From Nitrosococcus watsonii C-113 (lineage in GTDB: Bacteria > Pseudomonadota > Gammaproteobacteria > Nitrosococcales > Nitrosococcaceae), in the NCBI RefSeq assembly GCF_000143085.1, contig NC_014315.1:2138001-2202000 (forward strand): a stretch of DNA of 64,000 bases, written 5' to 3'. The translations under genes were made by a program, and so were the position numbers. Below, piece by piece: positions 38,478 to 47,716 of the stretch. The stretch's first letter is position 1. Each line of letters begins with the position of its first letter. Under the pieces are notes generated by a model. That model had not been told where the DNA came from, searched no databases, and saw only the letters and a list, made by a program, of their open reading frames with translations.

Positions 38478-38828
38478 ATGAATGCAACTAATGCCATGCT
38501 AAATTCATTAATATTTACCGATACTGCTGCTGGTAAAGTCAAAGAACTGATTAAGGAGGAAGGCAATGAGAAGCTGATGCTGCGGGTATTTATCACCGGC
38601 GGCGGGTGTTCAGGCTTCCAATATGGCTTTACCTTTGACGAAGCTTCCCATGAAGGCGATACCCAAGTGAAAAATGGTGGGGTTACCCTGCTCATCGATC
38701 CCACAAGCTATCAGTACCTGGTAGGCGCAGAGATCGACTATACCGAGGGGCTGGAAGGCGCTCAATTTGTTATTCGCAATCCCAATGCCGAAACCACCTG
38801 CGGCTGTGGCTCTTCCTTTTCGCCTTAA
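38478..38828 (+). CDS. erpA: Iron-sulfur cluster insertion protein ErpA
   Basis: 116 residues, an A-type carrier. The three cluster ligands are in place: Cys44 ([11 protein letters not shown]), Cys108 and Cys110 (CGCGSSF). The sequence around [12 protein letters not shown] is typical of ErpA. It delivers [4Fe-4S] or [2Fe-2S] clusters to apoproteins such as the isoprenoid enzymes IspG and IspH. The following gene encodes a thioredoxin-like [2Fe-2S] ferredoxin, a sensible functional neighbour. Confidence 0.95.
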   Translation: MNATNAMLNSLIFTDTAAGKVKELIKEEGNEKLMLRVFITGGGCSGFQYGFTFDEASHEGDTQVKNGGVTLLIDPTSYQYLVGAEIDYTEGLEGAQFVIRNPNAETTCGCGSSFSP

Positions 38829-38906
38829 AGGGCCACTTTATTTTAGCAGCATATCCCCCCACCAATAGGGGCGCATTCATACTTTCATCCAGGTGATACA
38901 GCGTTT

Positions 38907-39221
38907 ATGAGCAAGTCTTACTATCGTTATCACGTATTTTTTTGTACTAACCAAAGAGATGATGGTCGCCCCTGCTGCCAGAATCATGATGCTTTAGCCA
39001 TTCGAAACTATGCTAAGGAAAAAGTTAAGGCACTGGGGTTAGCGAGGCGTCGCCAAGTGCGTATCAACACTGCAGGATGCCTTAATCGGTGCGCCCAAGG
39101 ACCCGCTATGGTAGTTTACCCTGAAGGGACTTGGTACACTTACACTACCCGCAAGGATATCGATGAAATCATTACCGAGCACCTGATGAACGGCCAGCCG
39201 GTTGAGCGCCTGCGGATTTAA
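38907..39221 (+). CDS. Thioredoxin-like [2Fe-2S] ferredoxin
   Basis: 104 residues. Cys13, Cys23/24, Cys58 and Cys62 (FFCTNQ, RPCCQ, AGCLNRCAQGP) match the cluster ligands of the thioredoxin-fold [2Fe-2S] ferredoxin family (shethna/NuoE type); the second position has two adjacent Cys. GPAMVVYPEGTWY and the tail YTTRKDIDEIITEHL are typical of this group. A soluble electron carrier; its partner is not known. Its last 20 bases overlap the open frame of the next gene, but that gene's better start lies downstream. Confidence 0.85.
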   Translation: MSKSYYRYHVFFCTNQRDDGRPCCQNHDALAIRNYAKEKVKALGLARRRQVRINTAGCLNRCAQGPAMVVYPEGTWYTYTTRKDIDEIITEHLMNGQPVERLRI

Positions 39222-39276
39222 TAGGGAACCCCCCTATGAAGAATGGCCATCATCAGAGCCGTTTCCCAGGGAATTA

Positions 39277-40137
39277 ATGGACTCGAGGGAATACTGCCAC
39301 AACAAGGCAACTCCGCCGGGAACCAGCCTTTATTATAGCCTCCTCTTTGTAACTGAGGCTCAGCGGCACGCCGTTACCGCGCTTTATGCTTACCAAAAGG
39401 AAATCGTCGGCATTGTGGCCGAATGTTCGGATGTCAGTGTTGCCCAAACTAAGCTCCAGTGGTGGCAAGAGGAAATTACCCGTCTATTTGCGGGTTGCCC
39501 CCGGCATCCAGTAACCCAAACCCTGGCTACTCCCGTTAAAACCTATGATCTCCCTCAACGCTCTTTCCTGCAGGTGATTGGAGGAGCCGCGAGCGATCTA
39601 GGACAATCGACCTATCCTTCTTTTCAAGCTCTGACCACCTATTGCTACCAAATTGCTGGAGTGATTAGCTTAATGGCAGCTAAAATCTATGGTTATCAGG
39701 ACTCGGAGACTCGAACATACGCTGAAAAGCTTGGAATTGCCCTACAGCTGACCCATATTCTGCGCAATGTACGTCAAGACGCCGATCGGGGCCGCATTTA
39801 TCTACCTCAGGAGGAGCTTGCTCGCTTTCAGGTCTCGACGGAAACTATCTTCACTAGCTATGCTAACTCTCAAGGTATGACTGCCCTCCTCGCCCATCAA
39901 GCCGGTCAAGCCCGCCACTATTTTCACAGCGCCTTGGCGAACCTAGGGAAACATGATCGCCAAACCCAGTGTGCCGGCCTAATCCAAATGGCACTCGGCC
40001 TAAATATCCTAGATGCCATGGAAGAAGATGGCTACCCGGTCCTGCAACGGCGAGTTTCACTGACTCCGTTGCGTAAGCTTTGGATCGCCTGGCGCACTTC
40101 GCGCCGCGCCCAACAGGGTCTTATTCCTCAATGCTAA
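39277..40137 (+). CDS. Squalene/phytoene synthase family protein (HpnD-like) with an eroded first Asp motif
   Basis: 286 residues from the ATG at 39277, with AGGGA just upstream; the open frame extends back to 39202 and overlaps the ferredoxin gene. Family features: TSLYYSLLFV at the N-terminus, VAQTKLQWWQEEI (about 55-67), a TYCYQIAGVISLMAAKIYGY helix in the middle, and an intact second Asp motif NVRQDADRGRIYLP. The first motif, where HpnD and relatives have Asp-Asp-x-x-Asp before ECSD, reads KEIVGIVAECSD here with no Asp. That motif holds Mg-diphosphate, so catalysis is doubtful or altered. HpnD makes presqualene diphosphate for squalene and hopanoids. No hpn partner genes are adjacent. Confidence 0.7.
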   Translation: MDSREYCHNKATPPGTSLYYSLLFVTEAQRHAVTALYAYQKEIVGIVAECSDVSVAQTKLQWWQEEITRLFAGCPRHPVTQTLATPVKTYDLPQRSFLQVIGGAASDLGQSTYPSFQALTTYCYQIAGVISLMAAKIYGYQDSETRTYAEKLGIALQLTHILRNVRQDADRGRIYLPQEELARFQVSTETIFTSYANSQGMTALLAHQAGQARHYFHSALANLGKHDRQTQCAGLIQMALGLNILDAMEEDGYPVLQRRVSLTPLRKLWIAWRTSRRAQQGLIPQC

Positions 40138-40143
40138 TAAAAA

Positions 40144-40950
40144 TCAACCTTGCTTCCGACCTTGCCTACCCCTTCGATTATTTTTACTGCGGGATTGAAG
40201 CCCAGTAATGCGCCGCTCTACTCCCCCTATCTCTAACAAAGCCTTAAACTCAGAGGGTTCCAGGAAGCGCCAGCGGCCCATGCGCAACCCAGGAGGCAAA
40301 CTGACTGGACCAAAACGAATGCGTATCAGCCGACTCACTTGAATCCCCTGGGATTCCCAGAGGCGTCGAACTTCCCGCTTCCGTCCCTCCCGGAGTATGA
40401 CATGATACCAGTGATTAGCGCCTTCACCGCCAGCATCCAGTATTCGCTTAAAACTGGCTAGACCATCCTCCAATTGCACTCCCCTCTGTAAGCGCTCAAG
40501 GGTAGCTTCCGTGACAGCACCCAAAACCCGCACAGCATATTCCCGCTCCACTTGAGTGGAAGGATGCATCAAACGGTTAGCCAGCTCACCGTCGGTCGTG
40601 AATAATAAGAGACCAGAGGTACTGATATCCAAACGCCCAACGCTTACCCAGCGGCCCTGCCGTGGGCGAGGCAAAGACCGGAACACAGTCGGGCGCCCTT
40701 CCGGATCTTTGCGGCTACAGATCTCGCCTGCCGATTTATGATAAAGGATGACCTGGGAAGAAGGAGCCTGCAACCGTCTAGGCGATAAGGGCCTCCCATT
40801 AATAGTCACCTGATCCTCATCCGATACCTTGTCGCCCAACTGCGCGGGAATACCGTTGATTCGGACTCGGCCCGCCTTAATCCACGCTTCAACTTCCCGG
40901 CGGGACCCTAGCCCTCCCCGGGCCAATATTTTTTGTAGGCGTTCTGCCAC
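40144..40950 (-). CDS. rluB: 23S rRNA pseudouridine2605 synthase RluB
   Basis: 268 residues. The N-terminal S4 RNA-binding domain (ERLQKILARGGLGSRREVEAWI, core shown as LQKILARGGLGSRREVE) is followed by the RsuA-type catalytic domain. It has GRLDISTSGLLLFTTDGELA in part (GRLDISTSGLLL) with the catalytic Asp108, and REGRKREVRRLWESQGIQVS in part (GRKREVRRLWES). The basic C-terminal tail is typical. It modifies U2605 of 23S rRNA. Located immediately after scpB in the same direction, the conserved scpA-scpB-rluB order; its 3' end nearly meets the convergent synthase gene. Confidence 0.93.
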   Translation of the reverse strand: MAERLQKILARGGLGSRREVEAWIKAGRVRINGIPAQLGDKVSDEDQVTINGRPLSPRRLQAPSSQVILYHKSAGEICSRKDPEGRPTVFRSLPRPRQGRWVSVGRLDISTSGLLLFTTDGELANRLMHPSTQVEREYAVRVLGAVTEATLERLQRGVQLEDGLASFKRILDAGGEGANHWYHVILREGRKREVRRLWESQGIQVSRLIRIRFGPVSLPPGLRMGRWRFLEPSEFKALLEIGGVERRITGLQSRSKNNRRGRQGRKQG

Positions 40951-40976
40951 AGAATCAGTACCTTTCTTTCCGCTAG

Positions 40977-41645
40977 CTACTGTTTTTGTGACGTTTCATT
41001 GGGAGCAAGGGTAGATTCGGCAAGGAACTTTTTAGAGGGTGATGGACCTTTTTCTAGGACCACGCCCTCTTTACTTAAACCGCCTTCTACCACAGTAAGC
41101 ACTATTTGAGATTCACCTAGAGTCTTTACCTCCGCCAGAGAGGGTAATTCGTCTAGGCTTCTAAGATTAAATTGGTCCAAAAATTTGCGGGTGGTACCAT
41201 ATAGGGTAGGCCGCCCCGGGACCTCTCGATGCCCAAGTACCTTAATCCACTCCCGCTCTTGCAAGGTCTTCATAATAGAACTGCTGACGGAAACGCCGCG
41301 AATTTCTTCAATTTCCCCTCGGGTAATCGGCTGACGATAAGCAATAAGGGCCAAGGTCTCTAAAAATGCCCGCGAATAGCGGGATGGGCGCTCTTCCCAG
41401 AGTCTGGATATCCAAGGCGACAGTTCCCGGCGGGCCTGAAAACGATAGCCGCTATGGATCTCCTTCAGCTCAATCCCGCTGTTTCTCCAGTCTACCGCCA
41501 GTTCCTCGAGGATGTTGCCTATCTGGCTGCGGGAAGGTTGCATCCCCTCATCAAACAGTTTACTCAGTTGTTCAATCGTCAAGGGCCGATCCGCCGCCAG
41601 CAGAACGGCTTCAATAATGTTTTTCAGAGAACACACTTCACTCAT
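40977..41645 (-). CDS. scpB: Segregation and condensation protein ScpB
   Basis: 222 residues. Two winged-helix domains: the N-terminal one contains EAVLLAADRPLTIEQLSKLF, and the second contains LALIAYRQPITRGEIEEIRG (about 90-110) with a GTTRKFLDQFNLRSLDELP region. ScpB dimers bind the kleisin ScpA and with SMC form the chromosome condensation complex. Its ATG overlaps the scpA stop by 4 bp. The C-terminal 40 residues are low-complexity and variable. Confidence 0.95.
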   Translation of the reverse strand: MSEVCSLKNIIEAVLLAADRPLTIEQLSKLFDEGMQPSRSQIGNILEELAVDWRNSGIELKEIHSGYRFQARRELSPWISRLWEERPSRYSRAFLETLALIAYRQPITRGEIEEIRGVSVSSSIMKTLQEREWIKVLGHREVPGRPTLYGTTRKFLDQFNLRSLDELPSLAEVKTLGESQIVLTVVEGGLSKEGVVLEKGPSPSKKFLAESTLAPNETSQKQ

Positions 41646-42454
41646 GCGGCTACCGCCCGCACATGGAGGGGACCATAGGCTTCAGCCTGAACCACTTCCA
41701 GCAGGGATTCTTTAATTAGCTCAAGGATTGCCAGGAAAGTGACCACCACCCCCAAGCGCCCCTCCTCTGGATTTAGTAAAGCAGTAAATTCAAAAAAGCT
41801 ATCCGCCTCAACCCGGCTTAGCACCTCTCCCATACGTTCCCGTACCGATAGAGTTGCTTGGGCCACATGGTGATGGCTGAACAAATCTGCCCGAGCCAGC
41901 ACTCCTTTAAGCGCAAGCAAGAGATCAGTTAACTCAAGTATGGGCTGTGGTTTGATCACTTGTCCAGGGGGAACATAAACTCCGGTCTCGAAGATATCCC
42001 GGCCCACGCGAGGCAATGAATCCAAATCCTCGGCCGCTTTTTTATAACGCTCGTACTCTTGCAGACGGCGCGCCAATTCCATTCGGGGATCTCCCTCTTC
42101 CTCAGCACTCTCCGGGGGAGGGGGCAAAAGCATCCTAGATTTGATTTCTGCAAGCCAAGCTGCCATTACCAGATACTCCGCTGCTAATTCTAAACGCAGC
42201 TCACCCAAAATCTCTATGTATTCCATATATTGACGAGTGATAGCGGCAATCGGAATATCCAAAATATCCAAATTCTGCCGCCGAATCAGATAAAGTAACA
42301 GATCTAACGGCCCCTCAAAAGCCTCAAGAAAAACCTCTAGGGCATCAGGAGGGATATAAAGATCGGTAGGTAATTCAGTAATGGGCTGCCCACGAACGAC
42401 AGCTAGCGCCGATGCTTCTGAAGAAGACGAGGTTTGCCCGGATAATTCGCTCAT
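41642..42454 (-). CDS. scpA: Segregation and condensation protein ScpA (kleisin)
   Basis: 270 residues. The N-terminal kleisin part has FEGPLDLLLYLIRRQNLDILDIPIA (core FEGPLDLLLYLIRRQNLDI, about 47-65), ITRQYMEYIE and AAEYLVMAAWLAEIKSRMLLP. The C-terminal winged-helix end has VVTFLAILELIKESLLEVVQ (about 238-257). It links the SMC head domains and recruits ScpB. About 40 N-terminal residues precede the conserved region, slightly longer than usual. trpS lies 49 bp upstream. Confidence 0.95.
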   Translation of the reverse strand: MSELSGQTSSSSEASALAVVRGQPITELPTDLYIPPDALEVFLEAFEGPLDLLLYLIRRQNLDILDIPIAAITRQYMEYIEILGELRLELAAEYLVMAAWLAEIKSRMLLPPPPESAEEEGDPRMELARRLQEYERYKKAAEDLDSLPRVGRDIFETGVYVPPGQVIKPQPILELTDLLLALKGVLARADLFSHHHVAQATLSVRERMGEVLSRVEADSFFEFTALLNPEEGRLGVVVTFLAILELIKESLLEVVQAEAYGPLHVRAVAA

Positions 42455-42503
42455 AGCTACGATTTCAGCGGCATTTTAGTTAACCATATCGCTTCTGGGC
42501 GAT

Positions 42504-43721
42504 TTAGCGATAGGACAATCCCATTGCTTGGCGCACCTCCGCCATTGTCTCGCGGGCCACTTCGCGGGCCGCCTCGTTACCCTCTTTGATAATCCGTTGG
42601 ACCTCCTCGGGATGGCGGGCATATTCTTGTGCCCGTTCCCGAATAGGCTTTAGTTCAGACTGAATAGCATCAATAATAGGCTGCTTGCAGTCCAAACAAC
42701 CAATACCTGCTGTTCGGCATCCTTTCTGAACCCAGCCCTTCACCTCCTCGTCAGAGTAAACCTTATGGAATTGCCAGACCGGGCATTTTTCGGGATCGCC
42801 GGGATCGGAACGCCGCACGCGGGCTGGATCCGTAGGCATGGTGCGGAGCTTCCGTTCTACTTGCTCAGGCGGCTCGCGCAAGGCAATCGTATTGCCATAG
42901 GATTTAGACATTTTTTGCCCATCGAGCCCCGGCATACGGGCGGCGGGGGTCAGCAAGGCTTGCGGTTCCGGCAGAATGACTTTCCCTTCCCCTTCCAGGT
43001 GCCCGAATAGACGTTCCCGATCACCGAGGGTAAGATTTTGCTGCGTTTCCAGAAAAGCACGAGCTTTATCCAAAGCTTCCACATCTCCCTGCTCCTGAAA
43101 GCGCCGGCGCAATTCCCGATAAAGCTGGGCGTTTTTCTTACCCATTTTTTTTATAGCCGCTTCCACCAACTCTTCAAAGCCTGGTTCACGGCCATAGAGA
43201 TGATTAAAACGCCGGGTAATTTCCCGGCTCATCTCCACATGGGGAACCTGATCTTCTCCTACCGGAACCCGGGTTGCTTTATAAACGAGAATATCGGCGC
43301 TTTGCAGTAGCGGGTAGCCCAAAAAACCATAAGTCGCCAGATCCTTCTCTTTTAATTTTTCCTGCTGGTCCTTGTATGTCGGTACCCGCTCCAGCCAACC
43401 AAGGGGGGTTATCATGGAGAGCAGAAGATGCAACTCCGCATGCTCAGGTACCTTCGACTGAATAAACAAAGTCGCCGCCGAAGGCTCAATTCCCACAGCC
43501 AGCCAATCAATGACCATATCCCAGACGCTATCAGTAATGACCTGGGGATTTTCGTACTCCGTCGTCAAAGCATGCCAGTCGGCCACAAAGAAAAAACAGT
43601 TATATTCATGCTGCAACTGAGCCCAATTTTTTAGTACGCCACGATAATGGCCCAGATGCAACTGTCCAGTTGGGCGCATTCCGGAAAGCACGCGCTGGGA
43701 TTGCAGGGAACTCATGGCCAT
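42504..43721 (-). CDS. trpS: Tryptophanyl-tRNA synthetase
   Basis: 405 residues. The class I signatures are TGQLHLGHYRG (HIGH type, about 18-28) and the KMSKS loop DGQKMSKSYGN (about 279-289). Between them, an insertion of about 60 residues (roughly 185-245: KKMGKKNAQLYRELRRRF...) accounts for the length beyond the usual ~335; this long form is seen in several proteobacteria. It charges tRNA-Trp. Transcribed with the site-2 protease upstream (21 bp gap) and scpA downstream. Confidence 0.95.
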   Translation of the reverse strand: MAMSSLQSQRVLSGMRPTGQLHLGHYRGVLKNWAQLQHEYNCFFFVADWHALTTEYENPQVITDSVWDMVIDWLAVGIEPSAATLFIQSKVPEHAELHLLLSMITPLGWLERVPTYKDQQEKLKEKDLATYGFLGYPLLQSADILVYKATRVPVGEDQVPHVEMSREITRRFNHLYGREPGFEELVEAAIKKMGKKNAQLYRELRRRFQEQGDVEALDKARAFLETQQNLTLGDRERLFGHLEGEGKVILPEPQALLTPAARMPGLDGQKMSKSYGNTIALREPPEQVERKLRTMPTDPARVRRSDPGDPEKCPVWQFHKVYSDEEVKGWVQKGCRTAGIGCLDCKQPIIDAIQSELKPIRERAQEYARHPEEVQRIIKEGNEAAREVARETMAEVRQAMGLSYR

Positions 43722-43742
43722 GCGCTTAATCTTCCTTTCACC

Positions 43743-44444
43743 TTATGAGGTTCCCATTAGAGTGAGCAATCCTCCGACAAATTCCCGTTTTGGCACACCC
43801 ACTAGCTGTATTAATCCATTCAAAAGCAAATCTACCAAGGGCCCCAGGATAACCTGTAAAATGCCGGTAAATAACAGGCCGAGGAGTATAAAAAGGCCAT
43901 AAGGCTCAATACGGCTCACCTTATAGGCAAGCGGACCAGGCAACACCCCAATCAATACCCTCCCTCCATCGAGAGGGGGCAAGGGAATGAGATTTAGCAC
44001 CATCAAAATGGCATTAATGAGCATCCCGGCAATCCCCATATAAGCTAACGGCACACCCATCATGGGAAACTCCAGCGCCAAAGCAATTCCCAGGCGGCAT
44101 ACTATCGCCCAGAAAACAGCCATAATGAGGTTAGCCATAGGTCCCGCCAAAGCAACCATAGCCATATCCCGCTGGGGATTGCGAAGTTTATCCCAGGATA
44201 CCGGTACCGGCTTGGCCCAACCAAAAATAACGCCGCCGAGTAATAATAAAATCCCCGGAACGACCAAAGTACCAATAGGATCGACATGATTGATAGGATT
44301 GAGCGTTAACCGCCCCATCATTTGCGCGGTGTGATCGCCCAGCCGAAGCGCCATCCAACCATGGGCTACCTCATGGACGGTAATAGCGAATAATATGGGC
44401 AACACCCAAATAGCAATCCGCTGTACGATTGACAACTCTTCCAT
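43743..44444 (-). CDS. Site-2 protease family (M50) membrane metalloprotease
   Basis: 233 residues with about six hydrophobic segments. The zinc site HEVAH lies at 24-28 in the first or second helix, and the second motif is NLIPLPPLDGGRV (about 155-167) with the third ligand Asp. There is no PDZ domain, so it belongs to the short YwhC/Rip-like branch rather than RseP. Such proteases cut membrane substrates; the target is unknown. It regularly lies upstream of trpS-scpAB-rluB in gammaproteobacteria, as it does here. Confidence 0.92.
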   Translation of the reverse strand: MEELSIVQRIAIWVLPILFAITVHEVAHGWMALRLGDHTAQMMGRLTLNPINHVDPIGTLVVPGILLLLGGVIFGWAKPVPVSWDKLRNPQRDMAMVALAGPMANLIMAVFWAIVCRLGIALALEFPMMGVPLAYMGIAGMLINAILMVLNLIPLPPLDGGRVLIGVLPGPLAYKVSRIEPYGLFILLGLLFTGILQVILGPLVDLLLNGLIQLVGVPKREFVGGLLTLMGTS

Positions 44445-44519
44445 AAATTCATTATACCTACAATTGAGGCGACATTAGGCGCTGCCTAAGAGCAAAATGC
44501 CAAATCGGGCCTCACAAGA

Positions 44520-46122
<1,603 letters not shown>

Positions 46123-46322
46123 AACAGTACATCAATAAACCTAACAAATGCTAGACTGGCATTATTGCCCACTTAAAAGCTCAAGGATACACTGGCCGGC
46201 CCATTCAGTAACCCCTTGCTTAACAGCTGCCGGTATTTCGAAAACATCATAGCCTTTAAAACATTCAGCCAAGGCACTATACAATAAACTATTGTTTTTT
46301 CTTCATTAATTTAGATAGAAAT

Positions 46323-46508
46323 TCATTCCTTGAGAGTATCAACAGGTTTCAATATAAATCTCCCACGCCGATTCCGAGATCGCCCGTCAACTATGGCGAG
46401 ATGCCCGGTAGCGATAATAGGCGGCGTTTCTCCCTGGTGATCCCGCTGCCGGCTCTTTCCCATAAAATATGGTCCCAGGTGCCAATCGGAAGTGTGTATA
46501 ACACGCAT
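46323..46508 (-). pseudogene. sbcD: Remnant of exonuclease subunit gene sbcD
   Basis: About 61 codons. From the ATG at 46508 it reads MRVIHTSDWHLGPYFMGK then SRQRDHQ, the unmistakable start of SbcD (Mre11-type nuclease; D8 and H10 are manganese ligands). The reading then jumps straight to TPPIIATGHLAIVDG, which corresponds to a part normally some 200 residues further on, and ends in an unrelated tail. So most of the nuclease domain has been removed by an internal deletion. The intact gene would process DNA hairpins with SbcC, which is not found here. The remnant lies at the left boundary of the GC-rich defence-gene fragments. Confidence 0.8.
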
Positions 46509-46582
46509 GGCTAACCCCTTTTTCACCTACATCGTCAGCTTGGAATGCTAACCAGCCGCCCCAGGGCAGGCGAGTCGAAGGA

Positions 46583-47716
46583 GAGTACCCCATCCAGCAG
46601 CGGGTCATCAGCCAGTCACCGGACCGCACCGAGCGATTCCGCGAAACGAACGCCGAAATCCTCCGCGTCAGCGACGCCATCGTGTGCCTGCTGCGCGACG
46701 ATTCCCCAAATAAAGCGGGCGGGACCAACGAGCTACTCGAGCGGGCCAAAGCCATCGGCGTCCCAGCGCTGGAAATTCGCATCGCTGTCCAAAACGGCCA
46801 CCCCGTCTGCCATCACACCTGGCATTCCAACCCGGCTCGCCCCTTTCGCCCGCCGGCCGTCCCGGAACCCTTGGACCAATTTTCTCTCCTGGCAGGGGAG
46901 GAAAAAATTCCCAGCGACACCCAATGGAGCGAGCGATTGAAAGAGTTTGCCAGCGGCTGGGCCAAGAAGCACCAACAATTATTCCGCTATGCGGCCGCTT
47001 TGATCATTACCCTGCATATCCTGGCGACCCTCTGCGCCACGGTAGCATTGGCGTTACATGGTGCCAGCCACGTTCCGCCACCCACCCATGGCGAACCGCT
47101 CGGCGAGCAGGCCATACCCTGGCTGCTCGGTATCGAGCTTATCCTGCTGTTGGCCGGCTTCTCGATGCATCATTATTTGTACCATCGGAAGGCCCCACGG
47201 AACTGGGCCACCGCCCGGGTGGTAGCGGAGCTGACACGGTCCAGTCGGGAGCTCCAACCGCGGCACCTCTATCTGGAGCATCTGTTCCGATTGTCCTTGC
47301 CCCACCACTTCCGTCATCTGCTGCGAACGCTCAACGTTTGGCACCTCCGCTCGACCTCTGAGCATCGGAACAATCCCGGCAATTCCTGGGAGTCCCACCG
47401 GGATAATTACCTGAAACGGCGGATCAACCACCAAATCGGGTTCTACCAAAAAGCGTGGGCAAACGACGAACGCCGGCTGAAGCGTTACCAGGGCCTATTC
47501 ACGGTGGCGACCGTGCTGGCGCTGCTGGCCACCCTTGCCAAGCTGATTCTGGTGACCCTGGCCGCCGCCCGCGGCGGCGATATAGGGTTATGGCCGCAGT
47601 TACTCGGCACCCTCTGCCGCAGGTCAAGGTGCAGGAGCAGGCCGATCTGGTCCAGGGCGGAGGCAAGCTGCTGCAAACCCTCGACAGCTACATCCACGAC
47701 CATTGCAACGCCGTGA
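46583..47716 (+). pseudogene. Truncated SLOG + SLATT-type membrane effector
   Basis: The frame is open from 46502 but has no ATG and only a GTG at 46682 inside the domain. Homology starts mid-domain with DRTERFRETNAEIL, then SDAIVCLLRDD and GGTNELLERAKAIGVPALEI. This is the C-terminal half of a SLOG-type nucleotide-binding fold, so its first half is missing. After a linker come hydrophobic helices (about 47000-47065 and 47110-47170), a basic RRINHQIGFYQKAWANDERR segment and another helix (47500-47570), resembling SLATT two-helix pore effectors. From about 47590 the frame reads only Arg/Ser-rich nonsense to its stop at 47716, while the next frame becomes coding. So both ends are cut. Intact SLOG-SLATT proteins are thought to be nucleotide-triggered membrane-damaging defence effectors; this copy is presumably dead. 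Confidence 0.6.

Noticed and set aside
42504-43721. TrpS about 70 residues longer than the common form
   Set aside because: A long TrpS with a central insertion occurs in several proteobacteria; motifs are intact.
46281-46300. Hairpin ACAATA-AAC-TATTGT followed by T residues
   Set aside because: A/T-rich stem with only one G-C pair and no plus-strand gene ending there; too weak to call a terminator.
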